Positions 38,572-45,877 of a DNA stretch of 64,000 nucleotides are shown here, one piece after another. Numbering within the stretch: the first letter of the stretch is position 1; each line of letters opens with the position of its first letter. The notes under the pieces are model-generated. The model was not told the DNA's origin. It worked only from the letters and a program-made list of their open reading frames with translations, and did not search any database. The stretch comes from Streptomyces olivaceoviridis (lineage in GTDB: Bacteria; Actinomycetota; Actinomycetes; Streptomycetales; Streptomycetaceae): assembly GCF_014650115.1 (NCBI RefSeq), contig NZ_BMUI01000017.1, positions 62,001 to 126,000 on the forward strand, read 5' to 3'. A program made the position numbers and the translations under genes.

Positions 38572-39345
38572 TCACCGCACCGGGAAACCGAAGGCGTACC
38601 CCTGCTGCTTCAGCCGGGGCAGCAGGGTGCGCAGGGCCGTCACCGTCTGGGAGCGGTCGCCGCCCGCGTCGTGGAAGAGGATCGTGGGCCCGCCCGGCAG
38701 CTCCCGCTCCACGGTCGCGATGATCGCGTCGCTGCCCGGCCGCTCGAAGTCCTTGGAGTCGACGTTCCAACCCAGCGGGCGCATCCCGTGCGAGGCCGCC
38801 AGCTTCCGGCTGTACGGGGTGAACGCGCCGCCCGGGGCGCGGTAGTACATCGGCCGTACCCCGCCCGACGCCTTGGTGATCTGCCGCTCGGCGTCCTCGA
38901 TCTGCTGCGCCTGGTAGGCCTGGGGCTTGGTGTCCATGGTGGTGTCGTGCGACACCGTGTGGTCGCACAGCCGGTGCCCGGCGGCCACCACCTGCCGGAC
39001 CAGCTCCGGGTGCGCCTCGGCCTGGGTGCCGACCATGCAGAACGTCGCCTTCACGCCGTTGTCACGCAGCACTTGGAGCACCTGCGGGGTCCAGACCGGG
39101 TCCGGGCCGTCGTCGATGGTGATGTTCACCGCGTGCTCGCCCCGGTCGGAGGCGTGGGCGATGGTGACGGACACGGGCTGTGCCTCGGGCGCGGCGGCCC
39201 GGGCGGAGGCCCGCGGGTCGGCCGGCCCGCCGCCGGTCTGGCCCGCCTGCGCCGTCCACACCGACGTGGCGGCGGCCACCGCCGTGACCCCGAGCGCCGC
39301 CGCGACCACCCTGCCGTACCAACCCCGTCCACCATGCCGCGCCAT
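38572..39345 (-). CDS. Polysaccharide deacetylase (NodB domain), secreted or membrane-anchored
   Basis: This 257-residue protein starts at ATG 39345 behind AGGGGG. An N-terminal hydrophobic segment (about residues 12-34) exports or anchors it. The NodB motifs are complete: catalytic base/metal Asp-Asp in NITIDDGPDP, His pair in CDHTVSHD, 'RAPGGAF', 'WNVDS' and 'ILFHDAG'. It removes N- or O-acetyl groups from cell-wall or other glycans (peptidoglycan, chitin oligomers or xylan are the known substrate types). Confidence 0.93.
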   Translation of the reverse strand: MARHGGRGWYGRVVAAALGVTAVAAATSVWTAQAGQTGGGPADPRASARAAAPEAQPVSVTIAHASDRGEHAVNITIDDGPDPVWTPQVLQVLRDNGVKATFCMVGTQAEAHPELVRQVVAAGHRLCDHTVSHDTTMDTKPQAYQAQQIEDAERQITKASGGVRPMYYRAPGGAFTPYSRKLAASHGMRPLGWNVDSKDFERPGSDAIIATVERELPGGPTILFHDAGGDRSQTVTALRTLLPRLKQQGYAFGFPVR

Positions 39346-39559
39346 GTCCGTCCGCCCCCTGCCGTGCCGATGCCTGTGCTGTGCCGGTGCGTTGCCGTGC
39401 CGAAGCACTGCGCACCCGGTGCACATGGCAGGACGGCCGGGACCGGGCGCGGGATCCGTCTGTTACGGATCACGGACAGTTCCGAGGCGCGGCCGGGACA
39501 CTCGCCCGCCGCCGGGACCGGAAATCGCCGGTCGTGGTCCGCGACCCGGGCCCGGACGC

Positions 39560-39565
39560 TACGGT
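39560..39565 (+). promoter_or_regulatory. Leaderless -10 element (TACGGT) of the prolyl aminopeptidase gene
   Basis: TACGGT ends 6 bases before ATG 39572, and no ribosome-binding sequence precedes the start, so the mRNA probably begins at the start codon. Confidence 0.5.
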
Positions 39566-39571
39566 GCCCGG

Positions 39572-40564
39572 ATGCCTCTCTATCCGGAGACCGAGCCGTA
39601 CGCCCACGGGATGCTCGCCGTGGGCGACGGCAACCACATCCACTGGGAGACCTGCGGCAACCCCGAGGGCAAGCCCGCGCTCGTCCTGCACGGCGGACCG
39701 GGCTCCGGCCGCACCCCGTACGCCCGCCGCCTGTTCGACCCGGCCGCGTACCGGATCGTCCTGCTCGACCAGCGCGGCAGCGGCCGGTCCACCCCGCACG
39801 CGAGCCGCCACGACACCGACATGAGTGTCAACACGACGAGCCACCTCCGGGCCGACCTGGAGCTGCTGCGCCGGCACCTGGGCATCGAACGGTGGCTGGT
39901 GTGGGGCGTGTCGTGGGGCTCCGTCCTCGCGCTGCGCTACGCCCAGACCCACCCCGGTGCCGTCACCGAACTGGTCCTGACGGGGGTCGCCACCGGGTCC
40001 GACGCCGAGGTGGAACTACTGACCCGCGGGCTGGGCAGACTGTTCCCGGCGGCCTTCGAGGCCTTCCTGGCGGGCGTGCCCGCGGAGGACCGGGACGGCA
40101 ACCTCGCCGCGGCCTACAACCGGCTCCTCGAATCCGCCGACCCCGAGGTCCGGGAGCGGGCCGCGCGGGCCTGGACCGACTGGGAGACGGCCACGATCCC
40201 GGCGCCCCCGCGCTCCGTCGACCGGTTCGAGGACCCCGTCTTCCGCCAGGGCTTCGCCCGCACCGTCACGCACTACTGGGGCAACGGCCACTTCCTCGGC
40301 GACGGTGGCGACGGCGACGGTGGGAACGCGGCCGAGCGCGACGGCGTGGTGCTCCGCGACGCCCACCGGCTCAAGGGCATTCCCGGCACCCTGGTCCAGG
40401 GCAGCCTCGACTTCGGCAACCTTCTCGGCATCGTCTGGCGGCTGCACCACGCCTGGCCGGGCAGCGAACTGGTGATCGTGGACGACGTCGGCCACACCGT
40501 CGGTGCCCCGGGCATGGCGGACGCGCTGGTCGCGGCAACGGACGCGTACGCGCCCCGCCGGTGA
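39572..40564 (+). CDS. pip: Prolyl aminopeptidase (S33 alpha/beta hydrolase)
   Basis: This 330-residue protein starts at ATG 39572. The oxyanion motif LHGGPGSGRTP and 'LLDQRGSGRSTPHA' are diagnostic of proline iminopeptidases; the nucleophile Ser lies in VWGVSWGSVLA. The catalytic Asp is in 'LVQGSLDFGN' and the His in DDVGHT. It releases N-terminal proline from peptides in the cytosol. Slightly unusual are GVSWGS in place of the common GGSWGS and a Gly/Asp-rich insertion (FLGDGGDGDGGNAAE). Confidence 0.92.
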   Translation: MPLYPETEPYAHGMLAVGDGNHIHWETCGNPEGKPALVLHGGPGSGRTPYARRLFDPAAYRIVLLDQRGSGRSTPHASRHDTDMSVNTTSHLRADLELLRRHLGIERWLVWGVSWGSVLALRYAQTHPGAVTELVLTGVATGSDAEVELLTRGLGRLFPAAFEAFLAGVPAEDRDGNLAAAYNRLLESADPEVRERAARAWTDWETATIPAPPRSVDRFEDPVFRQGFARTVTHYWGNGHFLGDGGDGDGGNAAERDGVVLRDAHRLKGIPGTLVQGSLDFGNLLGIVWRLHHAWPGSELVIVDDVGHTVGAPGMADALVAATDAYAPRR

Positions 40565-40726
40565 CCGGCAGCCCGCTCCTGACGGGCCGTGACATCCGGC
40601 GGGGCGTCGTCGAGTCGAGCGGGCCCTGGTCGCCCCGGGCGCCGAGGACCGCACGCGCCGCCCGGCGGGCGCTGAACGCGCGCCCGCCGGGAGGGTTCAT
40701 CGGTGGCCGCTCGTCCGGAGCGGCCA

Positions 40727-40882
40727 CTACCAGTAGTGACGGCGGCCGGCGACCGCGTGTCCCATGGACCCCATGATCCACAGGACGGCTCCCACCACCA
40801 GCAGGATGACGCCGATGGTCCACAGGATCGAGATGCCGGTGAGGAAACCGATGATGAGCAGGATGATGCCGAGGGCGATCAT
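40727..40882 (-). CDS. 51-residue membrane protein (DUF6131-like)
   Basis: A 51-codon gene starts at ATG 40882 behind GGAGG (six bases) and stops with TAG at 40727-40729. It encodes two closely spaced hydrophobic stretches, 'IALGIILLIIGFLTGISIL' and 'IGVILLVVGAVLWIMG', followed by a basic tail 'AVAGRRHYW'. Proteins of this form are common in Streptomyces; their function is unknown. It is monocistronic. Confidence 0.8.
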   Translation of the reverse strand: MIALGIILLIIGFLTGISILWTIGVILLVVGAVLWIMGSMGHAVAGRRHYW

Positions 40883-41287
40883 GACGTGCCTCCAGCCGAT
40901 GACGGGGCTCCTGTCCTTCGAGTGCCCCCGAAACGCCCGCCCTATCAGTGCGCTCCGACTTTCGAGAAGTTGTGTCGGCCATGTTGACTCGGCGCTGCGG
41001 CGGCCTCACATTACCTAGCGGTAGCACCCCGCGGTAACCCCGCCGCCACCCCACGGCCCGCAGCTCGCGGTCCCCCCGGCACGCCCGTCGCGTCGTCCCG
41101 CACGCCCAGTCCTCCGGTCGCCCCCGCACGCCCAGCTCTTCGGTCGCCCCCGCACGCCCTCGGCTCGACCGAGCCGCCCGTTCTCGTGCTCCACCAGGCC
41201 CGCACACCCCGCACCCCCACCCGCCACGCCGACGGCACCGCCATGCCCGTCCGCCCTGTGTCCTGTCCCGAGAGGGGAGAGCACCGC
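40883..41287. other. Intergenic region between the small membrane protein and SGNH hydrolase
   Basis: These 405 bases contain the promoter regions of the two divergent neighbours and a short low-complexity part. Two 26-bp direct repeats beginning CACGCCCAG lie at 41101-41126 and 41127-41152, with a partial third copy. I see no gene. Confidence 0.5.
41101..41170. repeat. 26-bp tandem direct repeat, two full and one partial copy
   Basis: Units at 41101 and 41127 differ at three positions and share CACGCCCAG and TCGGTCGCCCCCG; a third, truncated unit begins at 41153 with CACGCCCTCGG. Confidence 0.65.
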
Positions 41288-42160
41288 ATGCCCATACCCA
41301 CCCCGCGCCGCGTCCTCACCGCGGCCTGCGCGGCCGTCGGCGCACTGGTCCTCGGCCTCGGCACGGCCCCCGCCCAGGCCACCGCGCCCCTGAACTACGT
41401 GGCCCTCGGGGACAGTTACAGCGCCGCCTCCGGTGTCCTCCCCGTCGACCTCACCAGTCCGCTCTGCCTGCGTTCCACGGCCAACTACCCCCACGCCATC
41501 GCCGCCCGGACCGCGGCCCGGCTGACGGACGTGACCTGTGGCGCCGCCCAGACCAAGGACTTCACCGAGGCCCAGTACCCCGGCGTCGCCCCCCAGGCCG
41601 ACGCGGTCACCGCCGGCACGGACCTGGTGACCCTCACCATCGGCGGCAACGACAACGGCACCTTCATCAACGCCATCACCGCCTGCGGCACCGCCGGCAT
41701 CCTCAGCGGCGGCCAGGGCAGTCCCTGCGAGGACCGGTACGGCACGTCCTTCGACGACGAGATCGACGCCCACACCTATCCCGCGCTGAAGTCCGCCCTG
41801 CGCGGCATCCGGGCCAAGGCTCCCCAGGCCCGGGTGGCGGTGCTCGGCTACCCGTGGATCACGCCCGCCACCGCCGACCCGTCGTGCTTCGTCAGGCTGC
41901 CGGTCGCCACCGGCGACGTGCCCTACCTGCACGCCCTCCAGGCGCACCTCAACGCCGTGGTCCGGCGCGCCGCCGAGGAGACGGGGGCCGTCTACGTGGA
42001 CTTCGCCGAGGTCTCGGCCGGGCACGACGCCTGCCAGGCCGTCGGCACCCGGTGGATCGAGCCGCTGCTGTTCGGCCAGAACGTCGTGCCTGTCCACCCC
42101 AACGCCCTCGGCGAGCGGCGCATGGCCGAGCACACCCTGAGCGCCCTCGGCCTCGGCTGA
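41288..42160 (+). CDS. Secreted SGNH/GDSL-type lipase/esterase
   Basis: This 290-residue protein starts at ATG 41288 behind AGGGGAGAG. A signal peptide (residues 1 to about 32, ending AQATA) directs export. SGNH blocks are clear: 'YVALGDSYSAASGV' (Ser), the Gly region, 'LTIGGNDNGTF' (Asn) and 'VPVHPNALGE' (His). Six Cys suggest the three disulfides seen in Streptomyces extracellular SGNH lipases. It hydrolyses lipid or other carboxyl esters outside the cell. Confidence 0.93.
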   Translation: MPIPTPRRVLTAACAAVGALVLGLGTAPAQATAPLNYVALGDSYSAASGVLPVDLTSPLCLRSTANYPHAIAARTAARLTDVTCGAAQTKDFTEAQYPGVAPQADAVTAGTDLVTLTIGGNDNGTFINAITACGTAGILSGGQGSPCEDRYGTSFDDEIDAHTYPALKSALRGIRAKAPQARVAVLGYPWITPATADPSCFVRLPVATGDVPYLHALQAHLNAVVRRAAEETGAVYVDFAEVSAGHDACQAVGTRWIEPLLFGQNVVPVHPNALGERRMAEHTLSALGLG

Positions 42161-42187
42161 CGGAGGCCGCCGCACCGGGGCCGCCGG

Positions 42188-43660
42188 TCAGGCGTCGGCG
42201 AGCAGCGGGTCGTACGGAGTGGAGCGCTCCCGGCCCGACATGAAGGCCAGGAAGTCCCGTACGAAGGCGCCCCGCGTGTACGTGCCGTCCGCGCCGGCCG
42301 TGTCCCGCCGGAACCCGGCGCGGAACAGCGCCCGGTACTCGTCCGCGTCGACGCGTTGGTCGCCGTCCGTGTCGGTGACGTCGAAGAGGACCTCGGCGAC
42401 CCTGATCAGGGCGGGACCGGCGAGCGAGGGCACGGCCACCGCGTACTCCCGGGCGCTGACGCGGCCGTCGCCGTCGGTGTCGAGTGCCGCCTGGAGCTCC
42501 CGCCACCAGCCGGCGAAGGCGTCGTAGAGCCGCGTCTCCTCCGGCTCGTCCAGGTCGAGGCGGCCGGCGAGTTCCCGGGCCATGGCGGCGAGGTCGGGCC
42601 AGTCCAGATAGCCGTCCCCGGTCTGGTCCAGCACCGCCGCGAAGAACTCCTCCGCGCTCCGCCGCGCCGCGCTTCCCGCGTCGGGGTCCGGCTCCTCCGG
42701 CGGCAGGGGTGTGATCAGCCGGATCAGCGCCCCGGCCCGCTTCATCCGGTCCCGCAGCGCGCTGACCGTCCGGGCCCGTGGGTCGTCGCTGCCGGGGGAG
42801 AGGGAGAGCAGGTCGACGACGGCATCGGTCCGGAGCAGGCCGTCGGGGAGGAACCGCGCGAGGCCGACGGCCAGGTAGGCGCTCTGCATCAGGGTCTGGG
42901 CGCCGGGCAGTTCGGGAAGGCCCGCCCGCCTGCGGAAGGGCTCCGGCAGGGACGCCACGGTGATCACACCGATGAGCGGGCCGACGAGCGCGCGGCCGGC
43001 CGCCCACAGCGTGGGCAGACCGTGCAGCAGCGGCGGCGCGGGCAGATGGTCGAAGAGCCGGTAGAGGATGACGCGCATCGCCTCCGTGTTCTCCAGCCGC
43101 TCCTCGACCACCCGGTCGTAGTACGGCCAGAACTCCTGGACGGTGGGCGGAAGATGACGGGCGTCACCGTCCAGCACGGCGAGGTAGGCCCGGAACTCGG
43201 CGTACAGCCGCTCGATGGCGTCCTGCTCCAGGGGCTGCCCGCTGAGGCGGCACATCGTGACGCCGCTCTCGAAGAGCGTCGCGACCACCCAGGCCCGCAC
43301 CTCGGGATCCATCGCGTCGTACGGCCGGTCGTGCGCGTCGGTGCCGCGCAGCCGGGCGTGCAGCCGGTTGAGCCGGGCCGCCTCCCTGCGCCGTACCTCG
43401 TCGTCGGGCCCGAACATGCGCTGAAGACTCACGACCGTGTTGCGCAGCCGTCGCCACGGGTGCGTCACGAACGTGGAGTTGTCGATCAGGGCTCCGCCGA
43501 TCTGCGGGTGCGCCGCCTCCAGTACGGTCCCCCGGATGATGGCCAGTGCCCAGCGCGGATCGTTGAAGAACGCGTGGAACTGACCACCATCGCCGAAGAG
43601 TTCGCCGACACCGGCCTCGGTGCCGGTGTTCCCGGGGTCGTTGCTGCGCGTGTCCGTCAC
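42188..43660 (-). CDS. MpaB/DUF2236-family oxygenase fused to EF-hand domain
   Basis: This 490-residue protein starts at GTG 43660, overlapping the prenyltransferase stop (GTGA). Residues about 30-260 match the DUF2236 fold of MpaB and rubber oxygenases ('RGTVLEAAHPQIGGALIDNS', 'RLRGTDAHDRPYDAMDPE'). The usual WVHAT motif reads WVVAT (Val126), so a residue that may serve heme binding is missing. Residues about 335-470 form an EF-hand unit with loops at Asp345, Asp394 (DTDGDGRVSARE) and Asp430 (DTDGDQRVDADE); the last two are canonical calcium loops. The partner gene makes a polyprenyl chain, so the protein may oxidise or bind a prenyl compound in a calcium-dependent way. No signal peptide. 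Confidence 0.8.
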   Translation of the reverse strand: MTDTRSNDPGNTGTEAGVGELFGDGGQFHAFFNDPRWALAIIRGTVLEAAHPQIGGALIDNSTFVTHPWRRLRNTVVSLQRMFGPDDEVRRREAARLNRLHARLRGTDAHDRPYDAMDPEVRAWVVATLFESGVTMCRLSGQPLEQDAIERLYAEFRAYLAVLDGDARHLPPTVQEFWPYYDRVVEERLENTEAMRVILYRLFDHLPAPPLLHGLPTLWAAGRALVGPLIGVITVASLPEPFRRRAGLPELPGAQTLMQSAYLAVGLARFLPDGLLRTDAVVDLLSLSPGSDDPRARTVSALRDRMKRAGALIRLITPLPPEEPDPDAGSAARRSAEEFFAAVLDQTGDGYLDWPDLAAMARELAGRLDLDEPEETRLYDAFAGWWRELQAALDTDGDGRVSAREYAVAVPSLAGPALIRVAEVLFDVTDTDGDQRVDADEYRALFRAGFRRDTAGADGTYTRGAFVRDFLAFMSGRERSTPYDPLLADA

Positions 43661-44403
43661 GGTCGTCGTTCTCCGTTCGCGTCGGGCGCCACGCCGCCGA
43701 AGCGGCGGTCGCGCTGCTGGTAGGCGCGCAGGCACTCCACGAAGTGCGGCGCGCGGAAGTCGGGCCAGAGCACCGGCGGGAACATCCATTCCGCGTAGGC
43801 GACCTGCCAGAGCATGAAGTTGGAGATGCGCTGTTCCCCGGAGGTCCGGATGACGAGGTCCACATCGGGCGTGTCGGGGAAGGGCAGATGAGCGGCGAAG
43901 CTCCGCTCGTCCACGGCCTCGGCCGGCACCCCGCCGCGGATCAGGGACCGTGCCGCCGCCACGATGTCCCGGCGCCCGCCGTGGTCGAAGGCGACGGTCA
44001 GCGTCATGCCCCGGTTCTCCCCGGTCAGCGTCATCAGATCGGCGAAGTCCCGGGCCAGTGCCGGGGGGATACGGGGATCGGCCACCCCGAGGAACCGGCA
44101 GCGGATCCCGCGCGCGTGCAGCAGCGCGGCGTGTTTGCGCACCACGCGGCGGACCAGCCGCATCAGGAAGTCGACCTCGGCGCTCGGGCGCTGCCAGTTC
44201 TCGGTGGAGAACGCGTACAGGCTCAGCCACTCCACGCCGGCCGTCCGTGCCGCCTCGATGACGTCGATCACCGTCGTCTCCGCCGCCAGGTGACCCGACG
44301 TGCGCGGCAGTGAACGCCGTGCCGCCCAGCGGCCGTTGCCGTCCATCACACAGGCCACGTGCCGCGGCGTCCTCCGGGCGGAGCCGCTGCCCTCAACCGT
44401 CAC
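43657..44403 (-). CDS. uppS: Cis-prenyltransferase (undecaprenyl diphosphate synthase family)
   Basis: This 248-residue enzyme starts at GTG 44403. 'VACVMDGNGRWAARR' (catalytic Asp21), 'SLYAFSTENWQRP', 'VDLVIRTSGEQRISNFMLW' and 'AYAEWMFPPVLWPDF' are the five conserved regions of Z-isoprenyl synthases. It condenses isopentenyl units onto a short prenyl diphosphate in the cis configuration. Streptomycetes usually have a separate housekeeping uppS; coupling to an oxygenase suggests this copy is specialised, perhaps making a shorter chain. Product length is not predictable by eye. Confidence 0.9.
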   Translation of the reverse strand: MTVEGSGSARRTPRHVACVMDGNGRWAARRSLPRTSGHLAAETTVIDVIEAARTAGVEWLSLYAFSTENWQRPSAEVDFLMRLVRRVVRKHAALLHARGIRCRFLGVADPRIPPALARDFADLMTLTGENRGMTLTVAFDHGGRRDIVAAARSLIRGGVPAEAVDERSFAAHLPFPDTPDVDLVIRTSGEQRISNFMLWQVAYAEWMFPPVLWPDFRAPHFVECLRAYQQRDRRFGGVAPDANGERRP

Positions 44404-44615
44404 GCCTGCCCCCCGCAGCGATGAGCGGACCCCCTCGTCCCGTCCAGGGTGTCAGCCCCGGGTTCCGGATACGGCACAACGCCCGCCGTTCACCCTTGGT
44501 ACAGCTGTCCGAGGGGTGTGCGGCGCGTGCGGGGGCTCGCCTCCGGGCGCGCGCTGGTGCTGCCCCCCGCCCCGAATCGCCTGCCCGCCGGAGTGAGCGC
44601 GGCCCGGACGGTGCC

Positions 44616-44621
44616 TAGCGT
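44616..44621 (+). promoter_or_regulatory. -10 element TAGCGT of the serine hydrolase gene
   Basis: TAGCGT lies 8 bases before ATG 44630. Only a weak GGGGA precedes the start, so a leaderless or very short leader is likely. Confidence 0.45.
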
Positions 44622-44629
44622 CAGGGGAC

Positions 44630-45877
44630 ATGGCGATCTCCTTACCGAGTTCCGTGTCCCGTCCACCGGGTTCCGTGTCCCGTCCACCGGGTTGCGCATG
44701 GCGTCGGCGTACCGGCCTCGCCGCCCTGGCGGCGGCCTGCCTGGTGGCCGTCGCCCCCGCCGCCGCCGCGCAGCCGTCCAGGGACGCGCCCCGCGCCTGC
44801 GGCCCGCACCCGGCGCTGAGCCGGTCCGTGCACCACCTCGTGGCGCACGACCGGATCGCCGGCGCCGCGGTCCTGGTCACCGGCGCCGACCCGGACGCCC
44901 CCTGCGCGCGCTGGACGGCGACCGACGGCGTGGCCGAGCTGCGTACCGGCCGCCCCATGAACACCACCGACCGGCTGCGCGTCGGCAGCGTCACCAAGAC
45001 GTTCACCGCGACGGTCGTCCTGCAACTCGCCGCCGAGCGGCGGCTGTCCCTGGACGCCCCCGTCGAGCGCTACCTGCCGGGCCTGATCCGCGGCGGCGCG
45101 TACGACGGCCGCCGGATCACCGTACGGCAGCTCCTCCAGCACACCAGCGGACTGCCCGACTACCTCGACGCACCCGAGTGGCAGCACATCGAACGACTGC
45201 GGTACCGCCACTTCGAGCCGCGCCGGCTCGTCGCCCGCGCCCTGCGGCTGCCGCGCCCGGAGCACACCTGGCACTACGCGACCACCAACTACCTCGTCGC
45301 CGGGCTGATCGTGCGCGAGGTCACCGGCCACAGCCCGGAGACGGAGATCAGCCGCCGGATCATCGCGCCCCTGGGACTGCGCGACACGTACTGGCCCGGT
45401 GACGAGACCCGCGTCCGGGGCCCGCACTCGCACAGCTACTTCACCGCGGACGACGGCCGCCGGGTGGACGGCACCGCCTGGAACACGACCTTCGGCGGGG
45501 TCGGCGGGGCCCTGGTGTCCACGCCGGCCGACCTGACCCGGTTCGCCCGCGCGCTGCTCACCGGCCGGCTGCTGCCCGCGCCGCAACGCGCCGAGATGCG
45601 GCGCACGGTGGCCGCCGACCCCGACCGGCTCTGGCCCGGCGCCCGCTACGGGCTCGGCCTGATCTCCTCACCGCTGTCCTGCGGCGGCAGCTGGTGGGGA
45701 CACGCCGGGACCGTGCCCGGCGGCCACCGGGCGCTGGTCGCGACCGGCCCGGGCGGCCGTGCCGTCGCCGTCGCCCTGAACGAGGTGCCCGCCACGCTCC
45801 AGGCCGAACAGGACTTCCTCGACGTCGTCGACCAGGCCCTCTGCGAGAGCCCGTCCGCCGAAAGGACCCCCGCATGA
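44630..45877 (+). CDS. Exported serine hydrolase (class C beta-lactamase/D-Ala-D-Ala carboxypeptidase type)
   Basis: This 415-residue protein starts at ATG 44630. Basic residues (WRRRTG) then a hydrophobic stretch ending AAAAQ (about residue 48) form the signal peptide. Motifs are Ser-Val-Thr-Lys in RVGSVTKTFTA, Tyr in WHYATTNYL and His-Ala-Gly in WWGHAGTVPGG. It probably acts on peptidoglycan stem peptides or related esters outside the membrane. A 21-bp duplication (44649-44690) encodes SVSRPPG twice before the signal. It overlaps the next gene by ATGA. Confidence 0.9.
   Translation: MAISLPSSVSRPPGSVSRPPGCAWRRRTGLAALAAACLVAVAPAAAAQPSRDAPRACGPHPALSRSVHHLVAHDRIAGAAVLVTGADPDAPCARWTATDGVAELRTGRPMNTTDRLRVGSVTKTFTATVVLQLAAERRLSLDAPVERYLPGLIRGGAYDGRRITVRQLLQHTSGLPDYLDAPEWQHIERLRYRHFEPRRLVARALRLPRPEHTWHYATTNYLVAGLIVREVTGHSPETEISRRIIAPLGLRDTYWPGDETRVRGPHSHSYFTADDGRRVDGTAWNTTFGGVGGALVSTPADLTRFARALLTGRLLPAPQRAEMRRTVAADPDRLWPGARYGLGLISSPLSCGGSWWGHAGTVPGGHRALVATGPGGRAVAVALNEVPATLQAEQDFLDVVDQALCESPSAERTPA
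44649..44690 (+). repeat. 21-bp perfect tandem duplication inside the serine hydrolase leader
   Basis: The 21-base unit starting GTTCCGTGTCCCG occurs twice in direct contact (44649-44669 and 44670-44690), in frame, lengthening the n-region of the signal peptide by seven residues. A true start downstream of the repeat is possible. Confidence 0.85.

Noticed and set aside
38671..40776. 701-codon plus-strand open frame over the deacetylase and aminopeptidase
   Set aside because: High GC keeps stop codons rare; the translation is Arg/Pro-rich and conflicts with two genes having complete catalytic motifs.
42188..44230. Single 680-residue protein joining the MpaB-like gene with the upstream frame
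   Set aside because: The region before GTG 43660 is the prenyltransferase gene read in the wrong frame; the GTGA overlap marks the true start.
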